64,000 nucleotides of DNA from Kocuria sp. (GTDB lineage Bacteria > Actinomycetota > Actinomycetes > Actinomycetales > Micrococcaceae), in contig JAUNHG010000001.1 of NCBI GenBank assembly GCA_030524035.1, forward strand, positions 124,001 to 188,000, in the 5' to 3' direction. Below the pieces are notes generated by a model that was not told the DNA's origin, made no database searches, and saw nothing but the letters and a program-made list of their open reading frames with translations. Shown here in pieces: positions 8,673 through 17,652 of the stretch; position 1 is the first letter of the stretch, and the number at the start of each line of letters is the position of its first letter. The translations under genes and the position numbers were made by a program.

Positions 8673-10031
8673 TTACCGTCGTGACGTCACAGCGCCGATG
8701 GCCCACAGCACCACAACGAGCCCGCTGGTAGCCAGAATCTGGAACCGAACGTCGTTGTCTGTTAAGCCCAAGACCGTAATGAGCGCTACCACACTGAGCG
8801 CCACGGCATTGGTCCATGGGAACAACTTGGCGGCGTACGGCCAGGGTTCACCGTTGCGTTGAGCCCGATGTCGCAAAACGATATGCGAAACCAGGGTGAC
8901 AATCCAGGTCACCAGCAAAGTGGAGCCCACGATGTTGAGCAAAATATTCAGAATGTCTTCTGCCCACAAGTAGTTCAGCGCCACGCAGAAGAACCCGAAA
9001 CTTGTGGATGCCAGCACTGCGGTTACCGGAACGCGGCGCGTATTGAGTTGCCGCAGAGCTTGTGGGGCAAGCCCACGTTCGGATAACGAAAACACCATGC
9101 GAGACGCACCATAGAGGTTGGCGCTCAGGGAGGACAACAGCGCAATCACAATCACCACACCCAAAGCTGCCCCGAGTTGGGGTAACCCTGCAGCTTCCAG
9201 GGTGGCCACAAAGGGGGAATCCTGCAGCGCCCCAGAATTCCACGGCAGGGCAATGACCATGATGGCCACTGACCCCATGTAAAAGAGCAGGATGCGCCAC
9301 AAGATGGTGCGCACGGCGCGGGAAACATTGCGGGCCGGATCAGACGTTTCTGCGGCGGCCACAGCAACAATTTCAATACCACCGAAGGCAAACGCCACCA
9401 CCAACAGTCCGGTGGCCACGCCGCTGATGCCCTGCGGGAAAAAGCCACCGTGGTCGGTGAGGTTACTCAACCCCGGGGAACCGGTTGAGGTGAGCCCCAG
9501 GAGAAACACGACACCTACCACCAAGAACGCCACCACGGCCCCCACTTTGAGCATGGAGAACCAGAATTCAAACTCTCCAAACTTGCCCACACCCATGAGG
9601 TTGACGGCGGTGAACACCACCATAAACACCAGTGCCAACAACCACTGTGGGAACACTGGCCACAGCCCGACGAGCAGTTGTGCGGAAGCAGTGGCTTCGG
9701 CAGCGATGACCAAACACAGCTGAATCCACCACAACCACCCCATCATGAAACCCGTGGCCGGCCCCAGGGCGCGTTCCGCATACACCGAAAAGGCCCCGGA
9801 TGATGGGCTGGCGGCCACCATTTCTCCAAGGGAGCGCATCATGATGATCACCACGAGTCCCGCCAACACATAGGAGATGAGCACGGCAGGCCCTGCGGCA
9901 GCGATTCCTTTGCCTGAACCCACAAACAGGCCGGCACCGATGGCCGACCCCAGGCTCATCATCACCAAATGACGTGCCTTCATGGAGGTACCCAGATCAC
10001 GGTTATTTTCGTGGTGTGGTGCTGTGGTCAT
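8673..10031 (-). CDS. amino-acid permease, APC superfamily (AAT type)
   Basis: About 452 residues with 12 hydrophobic segments. The first helix carries MSLGSAIGAGLFVGSG, the unwound substrate-binding motif of APC permeases, and further on come GEMVAASPSSGAFSVYAERA and FAFGGIEIVAVAAAET (helix 6), the hallmarks of GABA/aromatic amino-acid/asparagine permeases. The open frame extends to 10343, but that part overlaps the divergent TetR gene and lacks permease character, so I take ATG 10031; no strong Shine-Dalgarno is visible, and ATG 9983 is an alternative. First gene of a two-gene operon with the MHS symporter. Confidence 0.85.
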   Translation of the reverse strand: MTTAPHHENNRDLGTSMKARHLVMMSLGSAIGAGLFVGSGKGIAAAGPAVLISYVLAGLVVIIMMRSLGEMVAASPSSGAFSVYAERALGPATGFMMGWLWWIQLCLVIAAEATASAQLLVGLWPVFPQWLLALVFMVVFTAVNLMGVGKFGEFEFWFSMLKVGAVVAFLVVGVVFLLGLTSTGSPGLSNLTDHGGFFPQGISGVATGLLVVAFAFGGIEIVAVAAAETSDPARNVSRAVRTILWRILLFYMGSVAIMVIALPWNSGALQDSPFVATLEAAGLPQLGAALGVVIVIALLSSLSANLYGASRMVFSLSERGLAPQALRQLNTRRVPVTAVLASTSFGFFCVALNYLWAEDILNILLNIVGSTLLVTWIVTLVSHIVLRHRAQRNGEPWPYAAKLFPWTNAVALSVVALITVLGLTDNDVRFQILATSGLVVVLWAIGAVTSRR

Positions 10032-10135
10032 GACGGTGAACTTAGCACCGCTGATGCCATGTGCCACACGGGAACATGCTGCGGTTTGCGTCCCGGGCGA
10101 GTATTTATCGTGACAGACCTCATGCAGACACAATG

Positions 10136-10150
10136 TTGCACGGTGTGCAA
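10136..10150. promoter_or_regulatory. 15-bp palindrome, candidate TetR operator
   Basis: TTGCAC-GGT-GTGCAA is a perfect 6-3-6 palindrome in the 139-base gap between the divergent permease and TetR genes, 20 bases before the TetR start. Position and symmetry suit autoregulation by the TetR protein and perhaps control of the permease operon. No experiment or family consensus supports it. Confidence 0.5.
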
Positions 10151-10170
10151 TTACCTGGCAGATTCCATGT

Positions 10171-10884
10171 ATGGCCTTGATGCAGGACAGCCCTCCGAGT
10201 GATAAGCGAGAGGCACTGAAGTGGCACAACCGCCGCTCCATAGTGCAAGCTGCGGCGCGCTTGGCCCGTGAGCGCGGCATCTCTGGGTTCACCGTCAGTG
10301 ACTTAGCGCAGGCTGCCGGGGTGTCGCGCCGCACCATCTTCAATCACTTTTCAGGTGTGGAGGAAGCTGTTCAGGCATCCTTCCTGGATGCCGTCACGGA
10401 GCTTTACGGTGAGTTTCGTCGGAGGTTTGGTGACAAACGTTTCCCGGACCTTTCTGCTGCTTTTCAGCATTTTGTGGAAGTGGCGCTCCAGGTGGACGTG
10501 GTGGGGACTGTATGCCAGGCCATTTACCCGTTTCTTCAGGATGAAAAGAATGGCGCTGCTGCTGATCACTGTCCGGTACGCCCGTCAACATGGCCGCCTT
10601 CCCAACCGTCGGAGCACGACGGGGCTGGCCTTGAGTTGATGGCGGTGCGTGCTACGAGTGCTGCCGCGCGGGAGATTGTGGAGCTTTTACATGAACGGGT
10701 TGAGGGGGCAACCGATCCTTACGTCAGCTGTCTTCTGGGTGAGTACCTGGTCACCACCATCACGGTATGCGCTGATCACTGGTTCGCGGTCACTCGGGGA
10801 GAGCTGACTGACAGCACTCGGCAGCTATGGCGGGACCTCTTGCAGCAAGGAATGAATTCACTGGGGAAAGGCTTCACGGTGTAG
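10171..10884 (+). CDS. TetR-family transcriptional regulator
   Basis: A 237-residue all-helical repressor. The N-terminal HTH (RRSIVQAAARLARERGISGFTVSDLAQAAGVSRRTIFNHF in outline, residues about 22-60) is a standard TetR_N domain; the C-terminal ligand domain is not conserved enough to name a ligand. ATG 10171 and ATG 10180 are both possible. It is followed after 76 bases by the MMPL exporter on the same strand, and TetR-MMPL pairs are common, so the exporter is its likeliest target. It is divergent from the permease operon across a palindrome at 10136-10150. Confidence 0.85.
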   Translation: MALMQDSPPSDKREALKWHNRRSIVQAAARLARERGISGFTVSDLAQAAGVSRRTIFNHFSGVEEAVQASFLDAVTELYGEFRRRFGDKRFPDLSAAFQHFVEVALQVDVVGTVCQAIYPFLQDEKNGAAADHCPVRPSTWPPSQPSEHDGAGLELMAVRATSAAAREIVELLHERVEGATDPYVSCLLGEYLVTTITVCADHWFAVTRGELTDSTRQLWRDLLQQGMNSLGKGFTV

Positions 10885-10960
10885 CGCCGTCGTTGTCAAC
10901 CCGGACCCTATGACCAACTTGTGCTGGGGGCACAAGTCACACAAGGAAAGGCCGAGCGAA

Positions 10961-13393
10961 GTGGCTAAATTTCTCTACCGTCTGGGTTTTTGGGCAGCCA
11001 AGCGAGGGCGGGCCGTGTTGGCCTCTTGGGCCGCAGTTCTAGCGATATCCGTGGGGGCTTTTCTAGCGTTTTCTGGGAATTTGGCCACCCAGTTTGAAAT
11101 CCCCGGTACAGAAACTCAGCGGTTGGCCGATCAACTTTCTGACGAGCTACCAGAGGCCAATGAGGGTATGGGCTTGGTGGTGTTCACCACCGACAGTGAT
11201 TCCGGGTTCACTGATACGCAGCGTGACGACATCACTGCTGCGCTCAAGGACACCGCAGACTTATCTGGGGTTTCTTCCGTGGCGGACCCGTTTGTGGAAC
11301 AAAAAGAATTGGAATCCGAACAGAAAAAATTGTCGGAATCCAAAGGGCAGATTGACAGTTTGGTTGAACTGCGTGATTCCGGTGACTTGGAAAAAGCCAT
11401 TGAATCTGGGGCTGTTCCCAAGGACATGACCGAAGAAAAAGTCACTGCGTCTGAAAAGCAGCTAGATCTTGGTGAGCGCAGCCTTCAGCTGGTTGAAGGG
11501 TACGGTTTCGTCTCCGATGACAAGACCACGGCAGTTGCCACCATCAAATTCCATGCTGCCCAGACGGAGCTTGAGCCAGACGATCAACAAGCAGTGATGT
11601 CCACTATCAGTAACGCTGATATCGACGGTGTCTCCGTGGACTACTCCACCGAACTGGCCCAGAGCCTGGAAATTTTCGGCCCGACCGAGGTGGTCGGTTT
11701 GTTTGTGGCTGCCGTTGTGCTGTTCATGATGCTACGTACCGTCATTGGCGCGGCCCTGCCGGTGATCAGTGCACTAATGGGTGTGGCGGTGGCAGCCACC
11801 GCTGCGCTGTCGTTATCTGGTGCGGTGCAGATGGCCTCTGTCACCCCGGTGCTCGGCATCATGCTGGGTCTGGCCGTGGGCATTGACTACTCACTGTTCC
11901 TGCTCAATAAACACCGACGCCAGCTGCGTCAAGGCATACCACTGCACGAATCCATTGGGTTGGCCACGGGAACAGCCGGTTCCGCCGTGGTGTTCGCCGG
12001 GTGCACCGTGATCGTGGCCTTGGTGGCTTTAACGATCACCGGCATTCCGTTCCTGGCGCTGATGGGTGGTGTGGCGGCTTTCTCCGTTCTCGTTGCGGTG
12101 CTAATGACCATCACCTTCACCCCGGCCCTGTTGGGCATGGTGGGTATCAAAATTCTGCCCAAGAAACAGCGGGATCAGGTTGAAGCGGATGACACAGAGG
12201 ACCACGTTAGTGCCGTGAAATCCCCTCTGTCGGTTCGCCGTCCGCTGGTAACTCTGGTGGTCGCGGTTGTTGGACTGATTCTGTTGGCAATTCCCGTGGC
12301 CGGTATGCGGTTAGGGCTGCCAGATGGGTCTTCTGAGCCGGTGAATAGTACGCAATACCGGGCTTACCAGGCCATGGAGCAGAATTTTGGGGCCGGTCGT
12401 AACGGCCCTATGACCGTGGTGGTTGATCACCCAGATGACTTATCAACGGAAGAAGCATCCGAACTACAAGTGGAAGTGGGGGAGCGTGTTGCGGAGTTGG
12501 ACGACGTCCGCAACGTGATTCCTGGGCCTCTGGAGGACGACAGCACCTTGGCTGTTTTGCAGGTGATTCCGGAATCCGGCCCTGCTGACGAGAAAACAGA
12601 GGCCTTGGTGGGTGAGATCCGTAAGCTTTCACCGGAATTCCAAACGGCGCGCGGCGCGCCAGTGGGCGTGGCGGGCCAAACCGCCGCGAATATTGATATT
12701 TCCCGTGTCCTGGCGGAGGCCCTGCCCATCTATGTGGCGGTAGTGATGGCAATTTCCTTGGCCATTCTGGTGCTCGTTTTCCGGTCCCTGGTGGTTCCGG
12801 TGATTGCGTCCATTGGTTTTTTGTTGTCCTTGCTGGGTGGACTCGGCGCAATCGTGGCGGTGTACCAGTGGGGTTGGTTGGGTGAGCTGTTTGGGGTTTC
12901 TGACCCCGGTCCGGTGATGAGCTTCCTGCCAACCCTGATGGTGGGCATCCTGTTTGGTTTGGCCATGGACTATCAGTTGTTTATTGCCACCGGCATGCGG
13001 GAAGCCTACGTTCATGGGTACCCGGCGCGTCAGGCGGTAACCCGGGGTTTGATTGCCGGTCGTCCTGTGGTGACGGCGGCGGCTGTCATCATGATCGCCG
13101 TGTTCGCGGGCTTCATTTTCTCTCACCTGTCGATGATCAGACCCATGGGCTTTGGCCTGGCGGTAGGTGTTCTGTTGGACGCTTTTGTGGTGCGTATGCA
13201 GATCATGCCTGCGCTCATGACCCTGCTGGGGGACAAAGCATGGTGGCTGCCAGCCTGGTTAGACCACCTCCTGCCTGACGCCGACGTTGAAGGTGCATCC
13301 CTGCAGCAAGAAAACAGCACACCTGCCCAGTTGCCGTGGGCGCAGCCGTCCCTGCCGTGGGGGTCCTCGTCCTCTCTGCCGTGGGAGAGGTAA
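10961..13393 (+). CDS. MMPL/RND-family membrane exporter
   Basis: About 810 residues in the classic duplicated RND fold: one N-terminal helix, a large extracytoplasmic loop with a Glu/Lys/Ser-rich coiled segment (about 110-190), a bundle of helices with GLAVGIDYSLFLLNKHRR (about 305-322), then a second loop and bundle with GLAMDYQLFIATGMREA. The two D-Y motifs (GIDYS, AMDYQ) are the proton-relay residues of MMPL proteins. The protein ends in a Pro/Trp/Ser-rich cytoplasmic tail with repeated LPWAQPSLPWGSS units. GTG 10961, preceded by AAGGAAAG at 10 bases, is preferred to ATG 10910. It probably exports a lipid or amphiphile under the upstream TetR. Confidence 0.9.
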   Translation: MAKFLYRLGFWAAKRGRAVLASWAAVLAISVGAFLAFSGNLATQFEIPGTETQRLADQLSDELPEANEGMGLVVFTTDSDSGFTDTQRDDITAALKDTADLSGVSSVADPFVEQKELESEQKKLSESKGQIDSLVELRDSGDLEKAIESGAVPKDMTEEKVTASEKQLDLGERSLQLVEGYGFVSDDKTTAVATIKFHAAQTELEPDDQQAVMSTISNADIDGVSVDYSTELAQSLEIFGPTEVVGLFVAAVVLFMMLRTVIGAALPVISALMGVAVAATAALSLSGAVQMASVTPVLGIMLGLAVGIDYSLFLLNKHRRQLRQGIPLHESIGLATGTAGSAVVFAGCTVIVALVALTITGIPFLALMGGVAAFSVLVAVLMTITFTPALLGMVGIKILPKKQRDQVEADDTEDHVSAVKSPLSVRRPLVTLVVAVVGLILLAIPVAGMRLGLPDGSSEPVNSTQYRAYQAMEQNFGAGRNGPMTVVVDHPDDLSTEEASELQVEVGERVAELDDVRNVIPGPLEDDSTLAVLQVIPESGPADEKTEALVGEIRKLSPEFQTARGAPVGVAGQTAANIDISRVLAEALPIYVAVVMAISLAILVLVFRSLVVPVIASIGFLLSLLGGLGAIVAVYQWGWLGELFGVSDPGPVMSFLPTLMVGILFGLAMDYQLFIATGMREAYVHGYPARQAVTRGLIAGRPVVTAAAVIMIAVFAGFIFSHLSMIRPMGFGLAVGVLLDAFVVRMQIMPALMTLLGDKAWWLPAWLDHLLPDADVEGASLQQENSTPAQLPWAQPSLPWGSSSSLPWER

Positions 13394-13419
13394 AGCGTTC
13401 GCTCCGCCCACAAAGACTG

Positions 13420-13478
13420 CGTGAGGGACGACAGAGCAGGCGCGCTCATGCGTGTCTGCTCTGTCACAATCACTCACG
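13420..13478 (+). terminator. imperfect extended hairpin after the MMPL gene
   Basis: GACAGAGCAG (13430-13439) pairs perfectly with CTGCTCTGTC (13456-13465), and CGTGAG (13420-13425) with CTCACG (13473-13478) extends the stem across small internal loops. It begins 27 bases after the MMPL stop and precedes the next gene. There is no T-tract, so termination strength is uncertain. Confidence 0.55.
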
Positions 13479-13574
13479 GGACACTTCACGCAAGCTGTAG
13501 GGTGCAGTGCTCGATGTTTTTCTCTGCCTCACTCATGGGCGCACATTCGGGCTGATGAAGGAGTACGTTACGGC

Positions 13575-15092
13575 ATGTCAGTTGCGCACACTGGATCTCT
13601 TCCTCAGGTTCCCAGTCCCCAGTCTGAGGGTATGGAGGGCGCTCCGGCGATGGAGTCACCGGACCTTCCCCCGCAACGGGTGCGAATTCTTTTAGGTGTG
13701 CTGATCGTCTCAGCCTTTGTGGTAATCCTTAACGAAACCGTGCTTTCGGTGGCGTTGCCGGCCCTGATGGAGGATCTTCAGATCCCAGCAACCACCGCCC
13801 AGTGGCTCACAGCGGGGTTCATGTTGACGATGGCGGTCGTCATCCCCACCACCGGTTTCCTGCTGGAACGCCTGCCGCACAGGGTGGTGTTCATGATTGC
13901 TCTGGCTTTGTTTACTGCTGGGACCGGGTTGGCTGTCATTGCCCAGAATTTCCCGGTGCTGATGACCGCGCGGGTCATCCAGGCTTCCGGTACGGCGTTG
14001 TTGTTACCGCTGCTGATGACCACGGTGCTTACCGTTGTGCCAACGGAACGGCGAGGCTCGGTCATGGGCATGATTTCCGTGGTGATTTCGGTGGCCCCGG
14101 CGGTCGGTCCCACAGTGTCGGGCATCATTCTGGGGTCTTTAGGCTGGCGGTGGTTGTTTTTGCTGATGTTGCCTATTGCTGTGGTGGCTCTGGTGGCGGG
14201 CATCATGCTCATGCCTGCCATGGGAACACCGCGCCGAGTCAAACTAGATTTGCTGTCCGTGGTGCTGTCCGTGCTGGGCTTTGGTGGACTGGTGATGGGG
14301 CTGAGTGGGTTTGGCAGCCACAGCGGGGAATCTGGGGGTGGCCTGCCGCCCGTGCCGCTTTTGATCGTGGGCGTGATCTCTTTGGGCTTTTTCGTGTGGC
14401 GGCAGCTGCGCCTGCAACGTGAAGACCGTGCGTTGTTGGATTTGCGGCCTTTCACCCGCCCCACGTACACGCTGTCATTGGGCTTGATGTTGATTTCGTT
14501 CAGCACACTATTTGGTGTGGTCATTCTGCTGCCGTTGTACATGCAAAACGTGTTGGGCCACTCCACGTTAACCACCGGCCTGACTCTTCTGCCGGGTGGC
14601 TTGATCATGGGTCTACTGGCCCCCTTCGTGGGGCGGCTGTACGACCGCTACGGGGCTAAAGTCCTGGTGATTCCGGGAACCGTAGTGCTCAGTGTGTCCA
14701 TGTGGATCTTCGCTTTCCTGGGGCAAACCACCCCACAGTGGCTGGTCATGGGAGCTCATGTGATCATGAGCTCCGGGCTGGCTCTGTTAATCACTCCCCT
14801 GATGACTGCCGCATTGGGCAGTTTGCCGCAGTCGCTGTATTCACACGGCAGCGCCTTGTTGAACACGTTGCAACAGGTTTCCGGTGCCGCGGGTTCCGCT
14901 ATGTTCATCACGGTGATGTCCCTGGGCGCGGCCAGTGCCGCCGCTGCAGGGTCGGATCCCGTGACGGCACAAGCTCAAGGTGTTCACGGTGCCTTTATGG
15001 TGGCTGCCGGGATTTCTGTGGTTGCTGTGATCTTTTCCTTCTTTGTCCCTCGGCGCGCTGACGGTTCATCTGCGCGTCGTCCTGTGCACTGA
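13575..15092 (+). CDS. MFS drug exporter, DHA2 (EmrB/QacA) family
   Basis: About 505 residues with 14 predicted helices. Family signs include helix 1 VVILNETVLSVALPALMEDL, AQWLTAGFMLTMAVVIPTTG, the motif-B-like ARVIQASGTALLLPLLM, and motif C SVAPAVGPTVSG, which is specific to drug/H+ antiporters. It probably ejects hydrophobic or cationic compounds. ATG 13575 is preceded by AAGGAG at 11 bases; the frame is open further up but the extra residues lie over the terminator. With the MMPL exporter and its TetR it forms an efflux-rich stretch. Confidence 0.88.
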   Translation: MSVAHTGSLPQVPSPQSEGMEGAPAMESPDLPPQRVRILLGVLIVSAFVVILNETVLSVALPALMEDLQIPATTAQWLTAGFMLTMAVVIPTTGFLLERLPHRVVFMIALALFTAGTGLAVIAQNFPVLMTARVIQASGTALLLPLLMTTVLTVVPTERRGSVMGMISVVISVAPAVGPTVSGIILGSLGWRWLFLLMLPIAVVALVAGIMLMPAMGTPRRVKLDLLSVVLSVLGFGGLVMGLSGFGSHSGESGGGLPPVPLLIVGVISLGFFVWRQLRLQREDRALLDLRPFTRPTYTLSLGLMLISFSTLFGVVILLPLYMQNVLGHSTLTTGLTLLPGGLIMGLLAPFVGRLYDRYGAKVLVIPGTVVLSVSMWIFAFLGQTTPQWLVMGAHVIMSSGLALLITPLMTAALGSLPQSLYSHGSALLNTLQQVSGAAGSAMFITVMSLGAASAAAAGSDPVTAQAQGVHGAFMVAAGISVVAVIFSFFVPRRADGSSARRPVH

Positions 15093-15184
15093 GGCGGTGG
15101 TTGGCGCCCTGGGCGTCGTGACAAAAACCTACTTTGACCCCCGCAACTTTTGCCGTGGCCGACGGCAAGGGGGATCATGGTCCA

Positions 15185-17191
15185 GTGCATTCAACACCCG
15201 CCGGACGTTTGCCCTCGACGACCGCCCAGTCGCCCGCTGATCAGCCTACTGATCTCACAAGTACCGCTGCGGTGGTGGGGGCTGCCAAAGTGGGGGTGCT
15301 GAAACACTTGGAAACTTTGGTGGCCGCCGGAACGGTTCAGGAACATGAGTCCCGGGAATTCATTCAACGGTTTGACCTCCACTACCCGGCTCTTATTGAC
15401 CTGGTGCGACGCACTTACGGCTCGGGGGCGCATGTAACATCCGTGATGCTGGCTTTCGGGGCCGCTTTAGCGCGTTCGTGGGGGGAACGCCCGGCAGATT
15501 TACGGGCGTTAGATCACCGACGTGGTTCCGACCCCGACTGGTTTTTGTCCCGACGTCAACTAGGCGGGGTGTGTTATGTGGACCGTTGGGCGGAAGACTT
15601 GGCGGGGTTGCGGGAACGTATTCCGTATATGGAAGAACTGGGGCTGACGTACCTGCACTTGATGCCCGCTTTTGCCGTTCCGGAGGGCAATAGCGACGGT
15701 GGGTATGCGGTGTCGTCTTACCGGCAGATCGACCCCCGCCTGGGCACCATGGAAGAACTGGCGGACCTTGCCGCCCAACTGCGGGAACGTGGCATCAGCC
15801 TGGTGGTGGATTTTGTGCTGAACCACACGGCCCGGGACCACGCGTGGGCTCAAGCTGCGATCGCCGGGGATCCCGTGTATCACCAGTACTACTGGATTTA
15901 CCCTGACCGGCAGATGCCGGACGCTTTTGAACGCACTACCCGCGAAATTTTTCCGGATGACCACCCCGGGTCTTTCACCCCGGTAGCTCTTGATGACCCC
16001 CGGTGGGTGTGGACAACATTCCACGATTTTCAGTGGGATTTGAACTGGACCAACCCGGAGGTACTGGCGGCAATGGCTGGGGAAATGTTGTTCCTGGCTA
16101 ACCAGGGCGCTGAGGTGTTGCGCTTTGATGCGGTGGCTTTCCTGTGGAAAGAACTGGGCACCGTGTGTGAGTCCCTGCCGCAGGCGCATTGGATTGTGCA
16201 GATGCTCAACCGTGTGTGCCGGATCGCAGCACCAGCCACCATCTTTAAATCGGAAGCGATTGTGCACCCAGACGAAGTCGTGCAGTACATCCACCCTGAT
16301 GAATGCCAGATTTCCTACAATCCGCTGCAAATGGCGCTGACCTGGGAAGCTCTTGCCACCCGCAAAGGTGTGCTGCTCAATGACGCTATCGCTCAGCGTC
16401 ATGGTCTGCCGGCTGGAACCGCGTGGGTGAACTATGTGCGTAGCCACGACGACATCGGCTGGACTTTTTCGGATGAAGACGCCGCACGCCGGGGGATTGA
16501 CGGCCACCACCACCGCCGGTTCCTCAACGATTTTTATACGGGGCGTTTCCCTGGTTCTTTCGCAGATGGCGTGGCGTTCCAGTACAACCCCAAAACCGGT
16601 GATGCCCGCGTGTGCGGAACCACGGCTTCCCTGGCGGGAACCACCACCGAACACCCGGATCACGGGGTGGCCAGGGTGTTACTGGCCTACGCCATTGCTC
16701 TGTCCACGGGTGGCTTGCCGTTGCTGTATTTAGGTGACGAACTGGCTCAGACCAATGACCCTGAATGGTACGTGGACCAGTCACATGGCAGTGATTCACG
16801 GTGGGCGCACCGACCACAATTCCCCGAACAGGGGTACCGGGACCGTGCGGACACCTCCACGGTGGCCGGGCGCGTGTTCCAAGGGCTTAAGCACCTAGTG
16901 GCAGTACGTAGAAGCACCCCGGAGTTTGATGGCGCGGACCTGGTGGGTTTTGAACCCCACAACGAACACCTGGTGGCTTATCAGCGCCCAGGGTTGGATC
17001 CGGAAGGGTGGCCCAGCGTGGTGTTGTGCCTGGCCAACGTAGACGACTACGCCCACCGGGTGGATCCCTTCACGTTGTCAGGCTTTGAACGCGAAGCGGT
17101 ATCCCTGTTGGATGACCGTATCGTGGACCTCGCTCAGGGTGTTGACCTGCCGCCACGTTCCACGGCGTGGTTGCGGGTGTACAGCAGGTAA
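15185..17191 (+). CDS. amylosucrase (GH13 subfamily 4-like)
   Basis: About 668 residues, close to known amylosucrases (about 640). The N-terminal helical domain (about 30-110) is followed by the GH13 barrel with the loop architecture of amylosucrase: LHLMPAF and SDGGYAVSSYRQIDPRLGT, region I VVDFVLNHTA, TTFHDFQWDLNWTNPEV, region II VLRFDAVAFLWK (nucleophile Asp), FKSEAIVHP (acid/base Glu) and YVRSHDDIGW (stabiliser). The enzyme makes an alpha-1,4-glucan from sucrose and frees fructose, and also hydrolyses sucrose. There is no signal peptide, so sucrose would have to be made or imported. GTG 15185 follows AAGGGGG by 11 bases; TTG 15134 and GTG 15155 are alternatives. Confidence 0.85.
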   Translation: MHSTPAGRLPSTTAQSPADQPTDLTSTAAVVGAAKVGVLKHLETLVAAGTVQEHESREFIQRFDLHYPALIDLVRRTYGSGAHVTSVMLAFGAALARSWGERPADLRALDHRRGSDPDWFLSRRQLGGVCYVDRWAEDLAGLRERIPYMEELGLTYLHLMPAFAVPEGNSDGGYAVSSYRQIDPRLGTMEELADLAAQLRERGISLVVDFVLNHTARDHAWAQAAIAGDPVYHQYYWIYPDRQMPDAFERTTREIFPDDHPGSFTPVALDDPRWVWTTFHDFQWDLNWTNPEVLAAMAGEMLFLANQGAEVLRFDAVAFLWKELGTVCESLPQAHWIVQMLNRVCRIAAPATIFKSEAIVHPDEVVQYIHPDECQISYNPLQMALTWEALATRKGVLLNDAIAQRHGLPAGTAWVNYVRSHDDIGWTFSDEDAARRGIDGHHHRRFLNDFYTGRFPGSFADGVAFQYNPKTGDARVCGTTASLAGTTTEHPDHGVARVLLAYAIALSTGGLPLLYLGDELAQTNDPEWYVDQSHGSDSRWAHRPQFPEQGYRDRADTSTVAGRVFQGLKHLVAVRRSTPEFDGADLVGFEPHNEHLVAYQRPGLDPEGWPSVVLCLANVDDYAHRVDPFTLSGFEREAVSLLDDRIVDLAQGVDLPPRSTAWLRVYSR

Positions 17192-17289
17192 ACGGTCGAT
17201 CTGTGCCGCACAGATCAGCGTCTCGGGCGGAGCGAATTCTTCCTGGTGAAGGACTAGACAGGCTGACTACTTAGCGAGACTATTTAGTC

Positions 17290-17652
17290 ATGAGCGAACG
17301 GGCCCCCAACAGCGAATGGCTCCGGGGAGTGCTGGAAACCTGCGTCCTGCAGACCATGGTTGCCGGGCCCACTTACGGCTATCAGATCACTACTCGGCTG
17401 GCCGAGGCAGGTCTGGGTGAGCTCAAGGGCGGGACTCTCTATCCACTTCTGGCTCGCCTGCAGAAAAAGGGCCTAGTTTCCGTGGAATGGCGTGTCGGCA
17501 ACGGTGGTCCGGGGCGCAAGTACTTTGCGCTCACCTCCGACGGCGTTGCCGAACTCTATGAGGCCAAACTTGCCTGGCGAGCGTTCAACACCACCATTTC
17601 AACCCACTTGGAGCTGGCAGATGTCCAGTCCGAGCAGGAGGTCACGTCATGA
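17290..17652 (+). CDS. PadR-family transcriptional regulator
   Basis: A 120-residue winged-helix protein. LRGVLETCVLQTM, GPTYGYQITTRL and the wing GGTLYPLLARLQKKGLV, followed by GPGRKYFALTSDG, are the PadR signature. It overlaps the next gene by 4 bases (ATGA), the usual arrangement in which a PadR repressor controls the membrane protein beside it. The ATG has no visible Shine-Dalgarno, and the bases just before it are AT-rich, so the transcript may be leaderless. Confidence 0.88.
   Translation: MSERAPNSEWLRGVLETCVLQTMVAGPTYGYQITTRLAEAGLGELKGGTLYPLLARLQKKGLVSVEWRVGNGGPGRKYFALTSDGVAELYEAKLAWRAFNTTISTHLELADVQSEQEVTS

Noticed and set aside
15560-16663. 367-residue minus-strand frame over the amylosucrase
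   Set aside because: Complementary to conserved GH13 motifs; its composition is that of an antisense frame.
17252-17289. GACTA / TAGTC pieces before padR as a PadR operator
   Set aside because: The arms are short and spacing is irregular; the usual ATGT-N8-ACAT type of PadR site is not present, so it is not called.
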